A DNA stretch of 64,000 nt from Desulfuromonas sp. (GCA_002868865.1 PKUC01000054.1:1-64000), one strand, 5' to 3'; positions 9,766 to 20,489 are shown, counted from the stretch's first letter. Notes: generated from the letters alone by a model not told the origin. Numbers and translations: made by a program.

Positions 9766-11571
9766 CTACGCGATGCGCGCCAACTCCTGGCCATTCACGA
9801 CCTGCTCACCTTCAGCGACCTCAATATGGGTCAGCTTACCGGACGCGGGCGCCGCAACCGGGACCTCCATCTTCATCGCCTCGAGAATCAGGATCGAATC
9901 CCCTTCGTTCACCGTATCGCCAACATTCTTCACGATTTTCCACACCGCACCAGGCATTTGAGCATTCACCGATGTTCCACCCGAGGCGGCGGCATCGACA
10001 GCCTGTGGGCTGTGAACACCATGCTCGTCGCGACGGATGTCCGTTGAAAAGACCTTGCCATTGACGGTGACCTTTCCACCAGTCAAAGACATCTGGTAAT
10101 CGGTGCCGTCGACGGTGACAACATAATCGCCATGATCAGCGGTCTCACCGATAGCATGCTCTTTTTCCTTATCGACCTTACGGACACCGATCTCACCGTC
10201 GCCCTTGAGAAATTTGATCCCCTTCTCACGGCAGGTCGCGACAATAAAGATGTTCTCTTTAGTTTCTTCGAGACCTTCCTTACGGAGCATATCCAGCGCA
10301 TGCGCAACGCTTTTGGTAGGATCAGCGTCGTTGATCTCAAGAGGAGGCAGGGTGGTCGGCGGCAGCCCCAACTGCTGCTCGGCGATCTTCATAATTTCCG
10401 AATCTGCAGGCAGAGGAGTCTTGCCGAAATAGCCGAGGATCATCTTACCATACGGCTCAGCAATCCGCTCCCAAGGGCCGAACATGACATTATTGAAAGC
10501 CTGCTGGAAATAAAACTGGGAAACGGGCGTAACCGATGCACCGAAACCGCCCTTACGCACGCACTCGCTCATCGCTTTGATCATCTCTGGATACTTGTCC
10601 ATGATGCCGTTGTCACGCAGCATCTGGGTATTAGCCGTCAAAGCGCCACCCGGCATCGGGCTCCACGGAATCAGAGGTTCTACAGCGGTAGCCTCCGGAG
10701 GCATAAAGTAATCCTGCATACAGTCCTTGAACACATCTGACGCTTCACGGACCTTATCGATATCAACATCAAGATCGAACCGCGAACCGCGCAGGGCATG
10801 CCACATCACCAGTACGTCGGTCTGGCAGGTTCCACCGGAGCAGGGGGCCAGAGAAAGGTCGATAGTGTCTGCACCCGCTTCAAGAGCAGCCATATAAGCA
10901 GCAACACCGGTTCCGGCCGTTTCATGGGTGTGAAAATGAATATCCGTCTCGCCTGGCAGCATCCGGCGGGCTCTCTTGATCGACTCATACACGCTCGAAG
11001 GTGATGCGGTGCCGGACGCATCTTTAAAACAGATCGAGCTATAAGGGATATCCGAATCGATGATCTGCTGAAGCACCGATTCGTAATAATCGGGATCGTG
11101 AGAACCGGTACAGCCCGGAGGGAGTTCCATCATACTGACACAGATCTGGTGATTGAGACCTGCCTCAGCAATACATTTGCCGCTGTAATTCAGATTATTG
11201 AGATCGTTAAGAGCATCAAAGTTGCGGATCGTGCTGATGCCGTGCTTTTTGAACAGCTCGGCGTGCATCTTGATGACTTCACTCGACTGCGACTCAAGGC
11301 CAACGACATTGGTTCCACGCGCCAAAGTCTGCAATTGAGCATCCGGCCCGGCGACCTCGCGAAAACGATCCATCATGTCAAAGGCATCTTCTTTACAGTA
11401 GAAGTAGAGCGACTGAAAACGTGCGCCGCCACCAGCCTCAAGATAGTTGATTCCTGCGTGTCTGGCTGCTTCTACAGCAGGCATAAAGTCTTCGGTGTAA
11501 GCACGTGCGCCGTAGGCAGACTGCAGTCCATCTCGAAATGCGGTGCACATGAATTTTACTTTTTTGCTCAT
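9766..11571 (-). CDS. oadA: Oxaloacetate decarboxylase alpha subunit / pyruvate carboxylase subunit B with C-terminal biotinyl domain
   Basis: FMCTAFRDGLQSAYGARAYTEDFMPAVEAA; biotinyl motif LILEAMKMEVPVAAP; start at MSKKVKF. Confidence 0.9.
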   Translation of the reverse strand: MSKKVKFMCTAFRDGLQSAYGARAYTEDFMPAVEAARHAGINYLEAGGGARFQSLYFYCKEDAFDMMDRFREVAGPDAQLQTLARGTNVVGLESQSSEVIKMHAELFKKHGISTIRNFDALNDLNNLNYSGKCIAEAGLNHQICVSMMELPPGCTGSHDPDYYESVLQQIIDSDIPYSSICFKDASGTASPSSVYESIKRARRMLPGETDIHFHTHETAGTGVAAYMAALEAGADTIDLSLAPCSGGTCQTDVLVMWHALRGSRFDLDVDIDKVREASDVFKDCMQDYFMPPEATAVEPLIPWSPMPGGALTANTQMLRDNGIMDKYPEMIKAMSECVRKGGFGASVTPVSQFYFQQAFNNVMFGPWERIAEPYGKMILGYFGKTPLPADSEIMKIAEQQLGLPPTTLPPLEINDADPTKSVAHALDMLRKEGLEETKENIFIVATCREKGIKFLKGDGEIGVRKVDKEKEHAIGETADHGDYVVTVDGTDYQMSLTGGKVTVNGKVFSTDIRRDEHGVHSPQAVDAAASGGTSVNAQMPGAVWKIVKNVGDTVNEGDSILILEAMKMEVPVAAPASGKLTHIEVAEGEQVVNGQELARIA

Positions 11572-11680
11572 AACGCTTTCCTCTGTCTCCCAAAAAACAA
11601 ACTGTAAAAATGATCCCAGCGTCACGCCCACCCTGCCGAGCCAAACAGCAGTTCAGCAAGCGGGCAGATCAGGGGACGCT

Positions 11681-12808
11681 CTAAAGCACCAGAACCGACC
11701 ACAGGATACCAGCGGCGATGGCGGAGCCGAGGACACCCGCAACATTCGGTGCCATGGCGTGCATCAGCAGAAAATTCTGCGGATCCTCCTTCATACCAAC
11801 CATCTGAACCACCCGCGCCGAATCGGGAACAGCAGAAACCCCGGCGGCACCGACCAACGGATTGATCTTATCCTTGAGAAAAAGATTCATAAACTTGGCG
11901 AACAGGACCCCACCGGCCGTTGCAATACAGAACGACAGAGCACCCAAACCGAAAATGAGCAGCGATTGCGGTGTCAGGAAGGTTTGCGCCTGCGTACTGG
12001 CCCCCACCGAAAAACCGAGCAGAATCGTAACGATATCGATCATAGCGTTTCTGGCTGTGTTCGCGAGGCGCTCCGTGACACAACTCTCTTTCAGCAGGTT
12101 ACCGAAGAACAGCATGCCGACCAGGACAATCGCACCCGGCGCGATCAGGCAGGCAATCAGAAATCCGACGATCGGGAAGATAATCTTCTCGCGCTGAGAC
12201 ACCGTGCGCGGTGCCTTCATGCGGATCAAGCGCTCTTCGCGTGTGGTCAGCAGTTTCATAATCGGCGGCTGAATGACCGGAACCAGCGCCATGTACGAAT
12301 AGGCTGCGATGGCAATAGATCCCAGCAGGTGTGGTGCCAGTTTCGCAGAGAGGAAGATTGCCGTTGGCCCGTCAGCACCACCGATAATTCCGATCGCGCC
12401 GGATTCTGCTGGATTAAATCCGAGATAGAGCGCACCAATAAAAGTCAGAAAAATTCCGACCTGAGCCGCAGCACCCAGCAAAACTAACTTGGGGTTCGAC
12501 AACATGGTCGAAAAATCGGTCATAGCGCCGATCCCCAGGAAGATCAGCGGCGGGAACAATCCCTGACTGACACCGAAATAGATCATACTGAGGACGCTGC
12601 CTTCATCGTAAACACTGAGCGCCATTCCCGCGACCGAAGGGATATTGCCAACAATCATGCCGAACCCGATCGGAACCAGCAGAAGCGGCTCGTAATCTTT
12701 ACGGATTGCCAGCGTAATAAAAACGATGCCGATAACAATCATCAGAAGGTTTTCCCACGCCATGGTGGCAAAAGCCGTCGTCGATAAAAAATTCAGGAAA
12801 TAATTCAC
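11681..12808 (-). CDS. oadB: Na+-translocating decarboxylase beta subunit
   Basis: [49 protein letters not shown] motif of OadB/GcdB. Confidence 0.93.
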   Translation of the reverse strand: MNYFLNFLSTTAFATMAWENLLMIVIGIVFITLAIRKDYEPLLLVPIGFGMIVGNIPSVAGMALSVYDEGSVLSMIYFGVSQGLFPPLIFLGIGAMTDFSTMLSNPKLVLLGAAAQVGIFLTFIGALYLGFNPAESGAIGIIGGADGPTAIFLSAKLAPHLLGSIAIAAYSYMALVPVIQPPIMKLLTTREERLIRMKAPRTVSQREKIIFPIVGFLIACLIAPGAIVLVGMLFFGNLLKESCVTERLANTARNAMIDIVTILLGFSVGASTQAQTFLTPQSLLIFGLGALSFCIATAGGVLFAKFMNLFLKDKINPLVGAAGVSAVPDSARVVQMVGMKEDPQNFLLMHAMAPNVAGVLGSAIAAGILWSVLVL

Positions 12809-12871
12809 CTACATATCCTTACGTTATTTCAGTTCTGGTGGTTTCGCGTTGAAGGTCTTTGTGAAGAAACT

Positions 12872-13147
12872 TTATTCGGCGGGCAGAGTTTCAGCGTGTT
12901 TTCGGAACAGGGCATAGCCGATAGCAGCCAGAACCTGTTCATGATCTGCAGGACGACTAGGTACAGCCTCATGATGGTGATGCTCTTCGGGGAGAATTTT
13001 GTCAAAGAGAGGTAACAATTTGGGGAGCGCTGCGATAAAGAGTGCGATAACGGTCAGCGCGGAAAAAACAATAAGCATGCCCATGACTGAAATGATAACG
13101 CCGTTTGCATCGACAACATTCTGCAGACTGAAAGCAAAGTGATTCAT
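12872..13147 (-). CDS. oadG: Oxaloacetate decarboxylase gamma subunit
   Basis: Single N-terminal TM (VISVMGMLIVFSALTVIALFIAAL), small acidic/His-rich tail, adjacent to oadBA. Confidence 0.75.
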   Translation of the reverse strand: MNHFAFSLQNVVDANGVIISVMGMLIVFSALTVIALFIAALPKLLPLFDKILPEEHHHHEAVPSRPADHEQVLAAIGYALFRKHAETLPAE

Positions 13148-14116
13148 GACAACTCCTGACTTCAAATATCATATTTGGGATAAATTGAGATCCAAAGACT
13201 ATCAGTCAGAGCGCCAATCAGTCAATAAAAAAAACGGCATTCTATAATTACAGGCCAACATATTTCACATTATTAAGCCTCACAAAAAAGATTTAGTCGT
13301 TTTAAATTATTTATTTAAACTAAAAACAAAGTACTAATTTTTTATTTACGCTATTTTATATGGGCTAGTAAGCAAACAAAACTCACCCAAACTTAAAGAT
13401 GACTTACTATACCTAAAAGCATAAAACGAACATAGAATCATATACTTTTACAATTCAGCAATAAAGCAGAAAAACAAACCAGCAAAACATTATTATGACA
13501 AAAAAGCTTACAAGCTAAACCAAAACCACAAAAACAACCGATAGCGGTAGAAACAAATCCAGAAACGAAAAATCAACCACAACACTGTCACACCTAGACA
13601 GAAGGGCCGTAAAAAGCATAGAACTGCGTGCTATTTCCCCTTAAGAAAAACCGAAACAGAAACAAAACCAGCCGCCCTGCACGAGATGACGTCCGACGCT
13701 GTCGGAGCACCCGTCGCGCAGAATCAGTTTTTTGACCAGGGAGAAATAACAGGTTAAGAACGCACCACAATGGATACCGGGATGTGCAGAACACACATAA
13801 AAGACAGGTACGGATACAGGGCCAGCCCCCTTCCGTCCCTATTTGAAACGCTCGGCACATATCGGAATGAGAGTCACATCAACCGAAAGCCGGCACGATG
13901 AAGGGCATAGCTGTTGGCTGTCGCGTTCCGTACCGGAAGAGGAACAATCACGGTGCACCGCACGCACCAGATCCAGAGAGTCTAATAAGAACTTGGTCGA
14001 CCAGGGACCGGTCGGACTGACAGCAGAGCGGGCCAGAAGTCCCTGGCCCACGCCAGCGTCGAGAAGAGTGATGTCTATTCTGTCAAGGACAGCGGACAGG
14101 ATACTACAGGAGATGT

Positions 14117-14539
14117 TTATTTTTCGGCTTTTTCCGCTGCAGCTTTGCACTGAGCGACCACATCCTTTAACCAGGCGATCTCATCCGGAGCAAACTGTTT
14201 GACGTAGTCCGTCCCCACATTCATCGCCCAGAACAGTCCATCGGTCGACATCTCGGCCAACAGATGGCCGGGAAGCTGAACGCAGGGAGCCTGGTCCTCC
14301 GCCCAACCCTTCAAGCGGTCGTGCCCATCGAAAAACACCAGGTAATCGGTTTCTTCAGATTCGATGATCATCGGAACTTCGGTCTTTTCAGCCTCTTTCC
14401 CCTCTTCTGTACTGATCATCTCGTTGACGGTCGGGACAAAAAAGACCGTATTGAGAAACAGGTCATAAAAAGCGGACTGCAGAGGCTGGCTATTCGGTTT
14501 TTCGCGCAAAGCGACAAGAGCCTTGTCGAGCTCGGTCAT
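14117..14539 (-). CDS. SseB-domain protein
   Basis: Start MTELDKALVAL; FFVPTVNE...LVFFDGHDRLKGWAEDQ...LFWAMNVGTDYVKQFAPDEIAWL pattern of SseB N-terminal domain. Confidence 0.7.
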   Translation of the reverse strand: MTELDKALVALREKPNSQPLQSAFYDLFLNTVFFVPTVNEMISTEEGKEAEKTEVPMIIESEETDYLVFFDGHDRLKGWAEDQAPCVQLPGHLLAEMSTDGLFWAMNVGTDYVKQFAPDEIAWLKDVVAQCKAAAEKAEK

Positions 14540-14564
14540 ATTCGTGTCCTTTTTCGTTGGGTTT

Positions 14565-15272
14565 CTACAGGCCGAGGTAGGCCTTACGAACGTCGTCGTT
14601 CTCCAGCAATCTGTCAGCATCATCCACCAGCGTTATCGCGCCGTTCTCCATGACATAGCCGCGATCAGCCAACTTGAGGGCCTGATTAGCGTTCTGCTCA
14701 ACAAGAAAGATCGTCGTGTTGCTCTCCTTATTGATCTGCTTGATGATGTCGAAAATCTGCTTGATAATCAGCGGTGCAAGTCCCAGGGACGGCTCATCGA
14801 GCAGCAGGACACGCGGCCGGGCCATCAGGGCCCGGGAGATGGCCAGCATCTGCTGCTCACCGCCGGACAGGGTGCCGCCGAGCTGGTTTTTCCGTTTTTC
14901 GAGAATCGGGAACAGGGTCATCACGTAGTTGAGATCCTGCTGAACCAGTTGTTTATTGGTCCGAAGAAAGGCTCCCATCTCCAGATTTTCGAACACAGTC
15001 ATATCAGGGAAGATCCGCCGCCCTTCGGGAACCTGTACGATCCCCTGTTGTACAATCTTTTCAGCACTGAGCCCGGTGATAGAATCTCCGTCGAGGGTGA
15101 TATCACCGGTACGGGGCGGCGTGATCCCACAGATCGACATCAGAGTGGTGGTCTTGCCGGCACCGTTGGCACCGATCAGGGTCACAATTTCCCCCTCTTT
15201 GACCTCCAGGGAGACGTCCTTGAGCGCCTGGATGTTACCGTAGTAGGTTTGGATATTGTTGATTTTAAGCAT
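14565..15272 (-). CDS. livF: Branched-chain amino acid ABC transporter ATP-binding protein
   Basis: MLKINNIQTYYGNIQALKDVSLEV, LSGGEQQMLAISRALMARPRVLLLDEPSLGLAP. Confidence 0.95.
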   Translation of the reverse strand: MLKINNIQTYYGNIQALKDVSLEVKEGEIVTLIGANGAGKTTTLMSICGITPPRTGDITLDGDSITGLSAEKIVQQGIVQVPEGRRIFPDMTVFENLEMGAFLRTNKQLVQQDLNYVMTLFPILEKRKNQLGGTLSGGEQQMLAISRALMARPRVLLLDEPSLGLAPLIIKQIFDIIKQINKESNTTIFLVEQNANQALKLADRGYVMENGAITLVDDADRLLENDDVRKAYLGL

Positions 15273-16062
15273 CGGTCTCCTCCCCCAGGTACGCTTCGAT
15301 AACTTTCGGATTATCCTTGATCTGCTGCGGGCTACCTTCCGCGATTTTCTTACCATATTCCATCACGTAGATCGGATTGGAAATGTTCATCACCAGCTTC
15401 ATGTCGTGTTCGATCAGCAGGATGGCGATCCGGTCTTGTTCACTGATCTTACAGATCAGTTGATCCAGCTCAGCGGTCTCTTGTGGATTCATCCCGGCGG
15501 CGGGTTCATCGAGCAGCAGCAGAAACGGGTCGGTCGCCATCGCTCGTGCGATCTCCAGGCGACGCTGGGCACCATAGGGGAGATTCTTGGCAAATTCATT
15601 AGCAAAATCGGCCAGGCCAACCTTTTTCAGCAGCTGATAACTGACCTCGACGATTTCCTGTTCCTCCTGGCGGACCCCCTTGCTGCGGAGAATCGAACGG
15701 AAGATCCCCGATTTTGTCCGACAGTGCCGCCCGATCATGACGTTTTCCAGCACCGTCATATCCGCAAACAGGCGGATATTCTGAAAGGTGCGCGCCAGCC
15801 CCATCTCGGTAACCCTGTTCGGCTTGAGCCCGTTGAGACGGCGGGTATCGAGCCCCTTCGGGTGCAACAGGATATCCCCCTTGGTCGGAGTGTAGATTCC
15901 GGTCACGCAGTTAAAAAAGGTCGTCTTGCCCGCGCCATTGGGACCGATCAGCGCGGCGATCTCCCCCTCGCAGACATCCAAAGAAACACTGTCGACGGCG
16001 CGCAGGCCACCGAAGTCCATCGTCAGCCCTTTGACCTCAAGTAATTTATGTTTTTCAGCCAT
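15265..16062 (-). CDS. livG: Branched-chain amino acid ABC transporter ATP-binding protein
   Basis: LTMDFGGLRAVDSVSLDV, IGPNGAGKTTFFNCVTGIY, DEPAAGMNPQE. Confidence 0.95.
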   Translation of the reverse strand: MAEKHKLLEVKGLTMDFGGLRAVDSVSLDVCEGEIAALIGPNGAGKTTFFNCVTGIYTPTKGDILLHPKGLDTRRLNGLKPNRVTEMGLARTFQNIRLFADMTVLENVMIGRHCRTKSGIFRSILRSKGVRQEEQEIVEVSYQLLKKVGLADFANEFAKNLPYGAQRRLEIARAMATDPFLLLLDEPAAGMNPQETAELDQLICKISEQDRIAILLIEHDMKLVMNISNPIYVMEYGKKIAEGSPQQIKDNPKVIEAYLGEETDA

Positions 16063-17266
16063 TATCCGTCTCTTCCCTTAGACCCTTATATTCGTACTTG
16101 GTGCGGATATTACTGATAATCCCCTGGGGACGGAAGATCATCATCAGCACCATCGCCGCACCGAACGCCAGCATCCGATACTCGGAAAACGCTCGCATGT
16201 ACTCCGGCAGAAGGATCAGAATAAACGCGCCAAGAATCACCCCGAGGATCGACCCCATACCGCCGAGGACAACAATCGACAGAATGATCGCTGACTCCAT
16301 AAAGGTAAAGCTGGCCGGATTGATAAAGGTGGTCTTGGCCGCAAACAGGACACCGACCATACCGGCCCAAAACGCCCCGAGAGCATAGGCCGACAGCTTG
16401 GTGCGCGCCATATCGATCCCCATCGCGACACAGGCAATTTCATCTTCACGCAGAGCGATCCACGCCCGACCGATTCGGCTGTTCCGCAAACGGTTGGTGA
16501 TCAAAATCGTAAAGACCACCAGCGCGATCATGATGTAGTAAATGTACAGGGTCGAGCCGTCGATGTTCATATCGATGCCGAACAGTCCCGGCTTGTCGAT
16601 ATTGGCGATGCCGCTTGGGCCGAAAGTGAAGTCGCTCCAGTTTTCGAGAACGACCTTGAAGATCATCCCGAAACCGAGGGTGACGATCGCCAGATAATCA
16701 CCGCGCAGACGCAGAATAGGAAAACCGAGAACCACGCCGAACAGACAGCTGAGGATGCCGCCCACCGGTAGGATGGCCCAGAAACCGAGATCAAAGTGGT
16801 GATTGAGAAGCGCATAAGAATAAGCACCGACCCCGAAAAAAGCGACATAACCGAGATCGAGCAGACCCGCCAAACCGACACTGATGTTCAAACCGAGCCC
16901 GAGGACGACATAAATCAGCGCTGAGATCATGATGGTGTTCTGATACGTATCGAACACCAGAGGAAAGATCAGCGCCAGAACAAGCAGCACGCCCATCGCC
17001 CGGTAACGAAACCCCATATCTTCGAGGAGGACCTGCACCCGACCCTGTTGCTGACCGCTCTCTTCACTCTTGTTGCGGGCCTGTTTTCTGGCGAGCATAT
17101 ACCGCCATGCATAGGAAAGGACAAAGCTGGCCACCGCGACCCAGAGCATGTTCATCCAGCGCCACTCAACGATACGATCAGCGGTATTAACTCGCACCGC
17201 CATCAGCGGAAAGGTCAGAAAGACGAACCAGATCGATACCAGAATCGACTGTTTAAACCCCTGCAT
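16055..17266 (-). CDS. livM: Branched-chain amino acid ABC transporter permease
   Basis: LGLNISVGLAGLLDLGYVAFFGVGAYSYALL, RLRGDYLAIVTLGFGMI. Confidence 0.95.
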   Translation of the reverse strand: MQGFKQSILVSIWFVFLTFPLMAVRVNTADRIVEWRWMNMLWVAVASFVLSYAWRYMLARKQARNKSEESGQQQGRVQVLLEDMGFRYRAMGVLLVLALIFPLVFDTYQNTIMISALIYVVLGLGLNISVGLAGLLDLGYVAFFGVGAYSYALLNHHFDLGFWAILPVGGILSCLFGVVLGFPILRLRGDYLAIVTLGFGMIFKVVLENWSDFTFGPSGIANIDKPGLFGIDMNIDGSTLYIYYIMIALVVFTILITNRLRNSRIGRAWIALREDEIACVAMGIDMARTKLSAYALGAFWAGMVGVLFAAKTTFINPASFTFMESAIILSIVVLGGMGSILGVILGAFILILLPEYMRAFSEYRMLAFGAAMVLMMIFRPQGIISNIRTKYEYKGLREETDNG

Positions 17267-17278
17267 AATATCCGCCCC

Positions 17279-18181
17279 CTATACTTTCTGCTTGCGGGCT
17301 TTGCCAAGGAGACCGGCAGGCCGCAGGATCAGAATCAGAACCAACAAACCGAAGGCGAACACATCTTCATAATCACTCGACACATACCCGGCGGCAAAGC
17401 TCTCGGTCCAACCGAGGACCAAACCGCCAAGCACCGCGCCGGGAACTGAGCCAATACCGCCCAGGACAGCAGCAGTGAAAGCCTTTACGCCCGCGAGAAA
17501 ACCGATATAAAAGTTGACCTGCCCGATATAGGAGGCCACCAGCACCCCGCCGATCGCGGCTAACGCCGAGCCGATAACAAAAGTCAGCGAAATAATCCGA
17601 TCGACGTTAATACCAACCAGCCGCGCCATACTCATATCCTGCTGGGTAGCGCGCATCGCCTTGCCGATCTTGGTCTTCTTGATCAACAACGTCAGCAGGA
17701 TCATGGTGATGACGGTGGTCATGAGAATCACAAGCTCGGATGAACCGACGATGTGGGCGACCGGCTCCATGAATGCAAATTCGGGAATCAGACTCGGAAA
17801 AGGGAGAAAGTCAGGCGTCTGTGCCAGAAGCACGTAGTTCTGTAAAAAGATCGACATACCGATGGCGCTGATCAGCTGAGACAGCCGTGGTGCACCACGT
17901 AACGGTCGATAGGCGATCTTTTCCAGCGTATAGCCATAGGCGCTGGCATAAATAATTGCGGCAATGGCAGCCAGAACCAACACAGAAATGCCGGCAAATC
18001 CATAGATAGTACAGATCCCAGCAACGATCAACGCCACAAACGCTCCGATCATATAGATCTCGCCGTGAGCAAAGTTAATCAACTGAATGATGCCGTACAC
18101 CATGGTATAGCCCAGCGCAATCAGCGCATAGATACTGCCACGCGTCAAGCCACCCAGAAAAAGTTCGAGAAAATAATCCAT
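17279..18181 (-). CDS. livH: Branched-chain amino acid ABC transporter permease
   Basis: GGLTRGSIYALIALGYTMVYGIIQLINFAHGEIYMIGAF. Confidence 0.95.
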   Translation of the reverse strand: MDYFLELFLGGLTRGSIYALIALGYTMVYGIIQLINFAHGEIYMIGAFVALIVAGICTIYGFAGISVLVLAAIAAIIYASAYGYTLEKIAYRPLRGAPRLSQLISAIGMSIFLQNYVLLAQTPDFLPFPSLIPEFAFMEPVAHIVGSSELVILMTTVITMILLTLLIKKTKIGKAMRATQQDMSMARLVGINVDRIISLTFVIGSALAAIGGVLVASYIGQVNFYIGFLAGVKAFTAAVLGGIGSVPGAVLGGLVLGWTESFAAGYVSSDYEDVFAFGLLVLILILRPAGLLGKARKQKV

Positions 18182-18388
18182 AAGCCGACTACCAGACTGA
18201 AAAGAGTAAGATCAGAGTCCAACGCGGGCACAGCCGCCCGCTATACACACTATAAGCAGGAGTTTAGTGTGCAATTTTTTTGCCGCCAATACGACTTCAG
18301 GGGACCAGCGCGCCGCCGGTCCCCTGAAAAGATTCGTGTCTGCAGCGTCCCGAATCTCAGGTTTTCCGCCGCATTTCACACAAAAGGG

Positions 18389-19504
18389 CTACTTCAGCTC
18401 TTTGAAGTTGCCGTTTTCAACCTGATAAACCGAAAAGCCAACACCTTCGGCGTCACCCCTGTCATCGAACTTGATTGTTCCAACCGGGGTCTCAACGTAC
18501 TTGGTCTGCAGCGCCTTGACGACCGCATCATAATCGGTGCTGCCTGCCTGCTCGATCGCGTTGAGCAAAGCCAGAGCCGCAGAGTACCCTTCCTGGAAGA
18601 ACGCGCCGGGATCTGTGCCGTATTCCGTTTTGAACTCAGATGTAGCGGTAGCATTGAGAGGAATACTGGACAGATCACGGGGACCGGTCATGTACGCCCC
18701 TTCAGCAGCCACACCGGCAACCTTGACGAAACTGTCATCCTTGACACCATCATCAGAAATAAAGGCGACCTTCAGGCGCTTGCGCTTCATCGAGCTGACC
18801 AACTTGGAGGCCTCGGGGTGATAGCCGCCGAACACCAGAGCTTCGGCTTTGTCACGACGGATTTTACCAACGATGGAGTCGTAGTTGATAGCACCGGGGG
18901 TAATCCCTTCAAAAAGGACCACTTCGGCCTTGCCAGATTCTTCGATGAATTTTTTGGCAAACTCGGCGAAGCCTTTGCCGTAATCGCCCTTATCGTGAAG
19001 AACGGCAATCTTTTTAACTCCGAGGGTATTGATAGCGAAGTCGACAGCCATCTTGGCCTGCATATCGTCAGAAGCGATCGTCCGGAAGAAGTTGGGATAG
19101 TCGCCACTCTGGGTCAGAGGCGGATTGGTCGCTGAGGGGGACATCACCGGGACCTTGGCATCCTTGTAGATCCCGAGAGCCGCCTTGGTGGCACCAGAAC
19201 AGATGTGACCGAGAACAACGTCGGCACCCTCAGTGACCAGTTTGGTCGCGGTATTGGTTGCAATTTCCGGCTTGCACTGATCGTCCTGAATCAGCAGCTC
19301 GACCTGCTTGCCGAGGACACCACCGGTCGCATTGATCTTTTTAACCACCAGTTGGGCGGCCTTCATGGCGGGGATACCGTAGGGGGCCAGATCTCCACTA
19401 TGGGGACCGGCCACACCGAGCTTAATCGTATCAGCGGCGAAACCACCAGTTGCAACCCCGAGAACCAGGGTCACGGCTGTCAAAAGTGCGTGAATTCTTT
19501 TCAT
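18389..19504 (-). CDS. livK: Branched-chain amino acid ABC transporter substrate-binding protein
   Basis: Signal peptide; IKLGVAGPHSGDLAPYGIPAMKAAQLVVKKINATGGVLGKQVELLIQDDQC. Confidence 0.93.
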   Translation of the reverse strand: MKRIHALLTAVTLVLGVATGGFAADTIKLGVAGPHSGDLAPYGIPAMKAAQLVVKKINATGGVLGKQVELLIQDDQCKPEIATNTATKLVTEGADVVLGHICSGATKAALGIYKDAKVPVMSPSATNPPLTQSGDYPNFFRTIASDDMQAKMAVDFAINTLGVKKIAVLHDKGDYGKGFAEFAKKFIEESGKAEVVLFEGITPGAINYDSIVGKIRRDKAEALVFGGYHPEASKLVSSMKRKRLKVAFISDDGVKDDSFVKVAGVAAEGAYMTGPRDLSSIPLNATATSEFKTEYGTDPGAFFQEGYSAALALLNAIEQAGSTDYDAVVKALQTKYVETPVGTIKFDDRGDAEGVGFSVYQVENGNFKELK

Positions 19505-19699
19505 GAAAAAACCTCCGTCAATAATTTTAGAGCTGGCAAAAAACGGTGTTTGACATACCTGTTAAGGTATAGTGCAAAGCCCCTCAAAGGGTCAAGATCC
19601 AAAGCTTTTTTAAGACAAAAACTCGACAAAAGCAGTCGCCATGCGGCCATTCTCAGCCACAATTGGCGCATTTGAACCACAAAAGCGAGTCCCCGCCTT

Positions 19700-20377
19700 C
19701 TACCCTGCCGATGAACGGGAGGCAAATTGCCTGCGAAGGGCTTCCCACATGGCGGGCAGATCCAAAACAGCCATCAGGTCTGCAAGGGAATCGTCACAGG
19801 TACTACGCGTTGCCAACAGATCCATACGCGCACCAGGCATGCGCGCAACGGAGCGGTTCAGATCCGCGGTGGTCTGCATCGTGGGCGCCCCCTCATGGAA
19901 GAATCCGAGAGACTCCCCCTCACGATAAAACACCAGTACCGTCGCCTTATCTGTGTACACACGCAGGCAACCGGTCAACCGTGTCTTGCGGATCGTATCG
20001 AGCAACGACTGAATATCGACATCTTCTAGCTCAAGCCCCTGATAGACATAATCACCATACAGAACATCATACAGTGCCATGACCAGTTCAGAGTCGACTC
20101 GGTAGATATTCAGTACGCTATGACCCTGAAGCGCCACACCAAAAATGTCTTCCAGCCCTTCATTTCCAGTGGTCCGTTTGCCGCTGCTGCGCGATTGATA
20201 GAGGGCACTCACCAGCCGGCCGTTCTCAAAGACGATGATCCCCACCCCCGCCTTGGCATCGAAACGTAAATAACCAGAGAACCCGCCACTGCCCAGTTTT
20301 TGCATCGCCTCCGGCAAGTTAACCCGCGCCGGGTTGATCTTTTCTTTTACGGGAACGCCCCGTGGGAGATGGATCAT
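19700..20377 (-). CDS. Hypothetical protein, DUF4388/PatA-N-like
   Basis: MQKLGSGGFSGYLRFDAKAGVGIIVFENGRLVSALYQS resembles DUF4388-type beta repeats. Confidence 0.55.
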   Translation of the reverse strand: MIHLPRGVPVKEKINPARVNLPEAMQKLGSGGFSGYLRFDAKAGVGIIVFENGRLVSALYQSRSSGKRTTGNEGLEDIFGVALQGHSVLNIYRVDSELVMALYDVLYGDYVYQGLELEDVDIQSLLDTIRKTRLTGCLRVYTDKATVLVFYREGESLGFFHEGAPTMQTTADLNRSVARMPGARMDLLATRSTCDDSLADLMAVLDLPAMWEALRRQFASRSSAG

Positions 20378-20489
20378 CGCAGCCTCTTCAGCAGAATTGT
20401 CTCGAATGCAAACTGACTACAGTTAAAGCCAGTCGATTCAGGTTGTCAATCTCTTGCCATCAATAAAAAGATGGTTTTCTCCTCCAGAG

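Noticed and set aside
13839-14150. 103-aa minus ORF and overlapping 119-aa plus ORF as real genes
   Set aside because: Opposite-strand overlap, no family resemblance, Ser/Cys-rich translations; reported instead as an unexplained noncoding stretch.
18065-19135. 356-aa plus-strand ORF antisense to livK/livH
   Set aside because: Opposite to well-supported liv genes; no recognisable domain.
19555-19570. ATACC-TGTTAA-GGTAT inverted repeat upstream of livK as an operator
   Set aside because: Only 5-bp arms, close to chance expectation in intergenic DNA; insufficient support.
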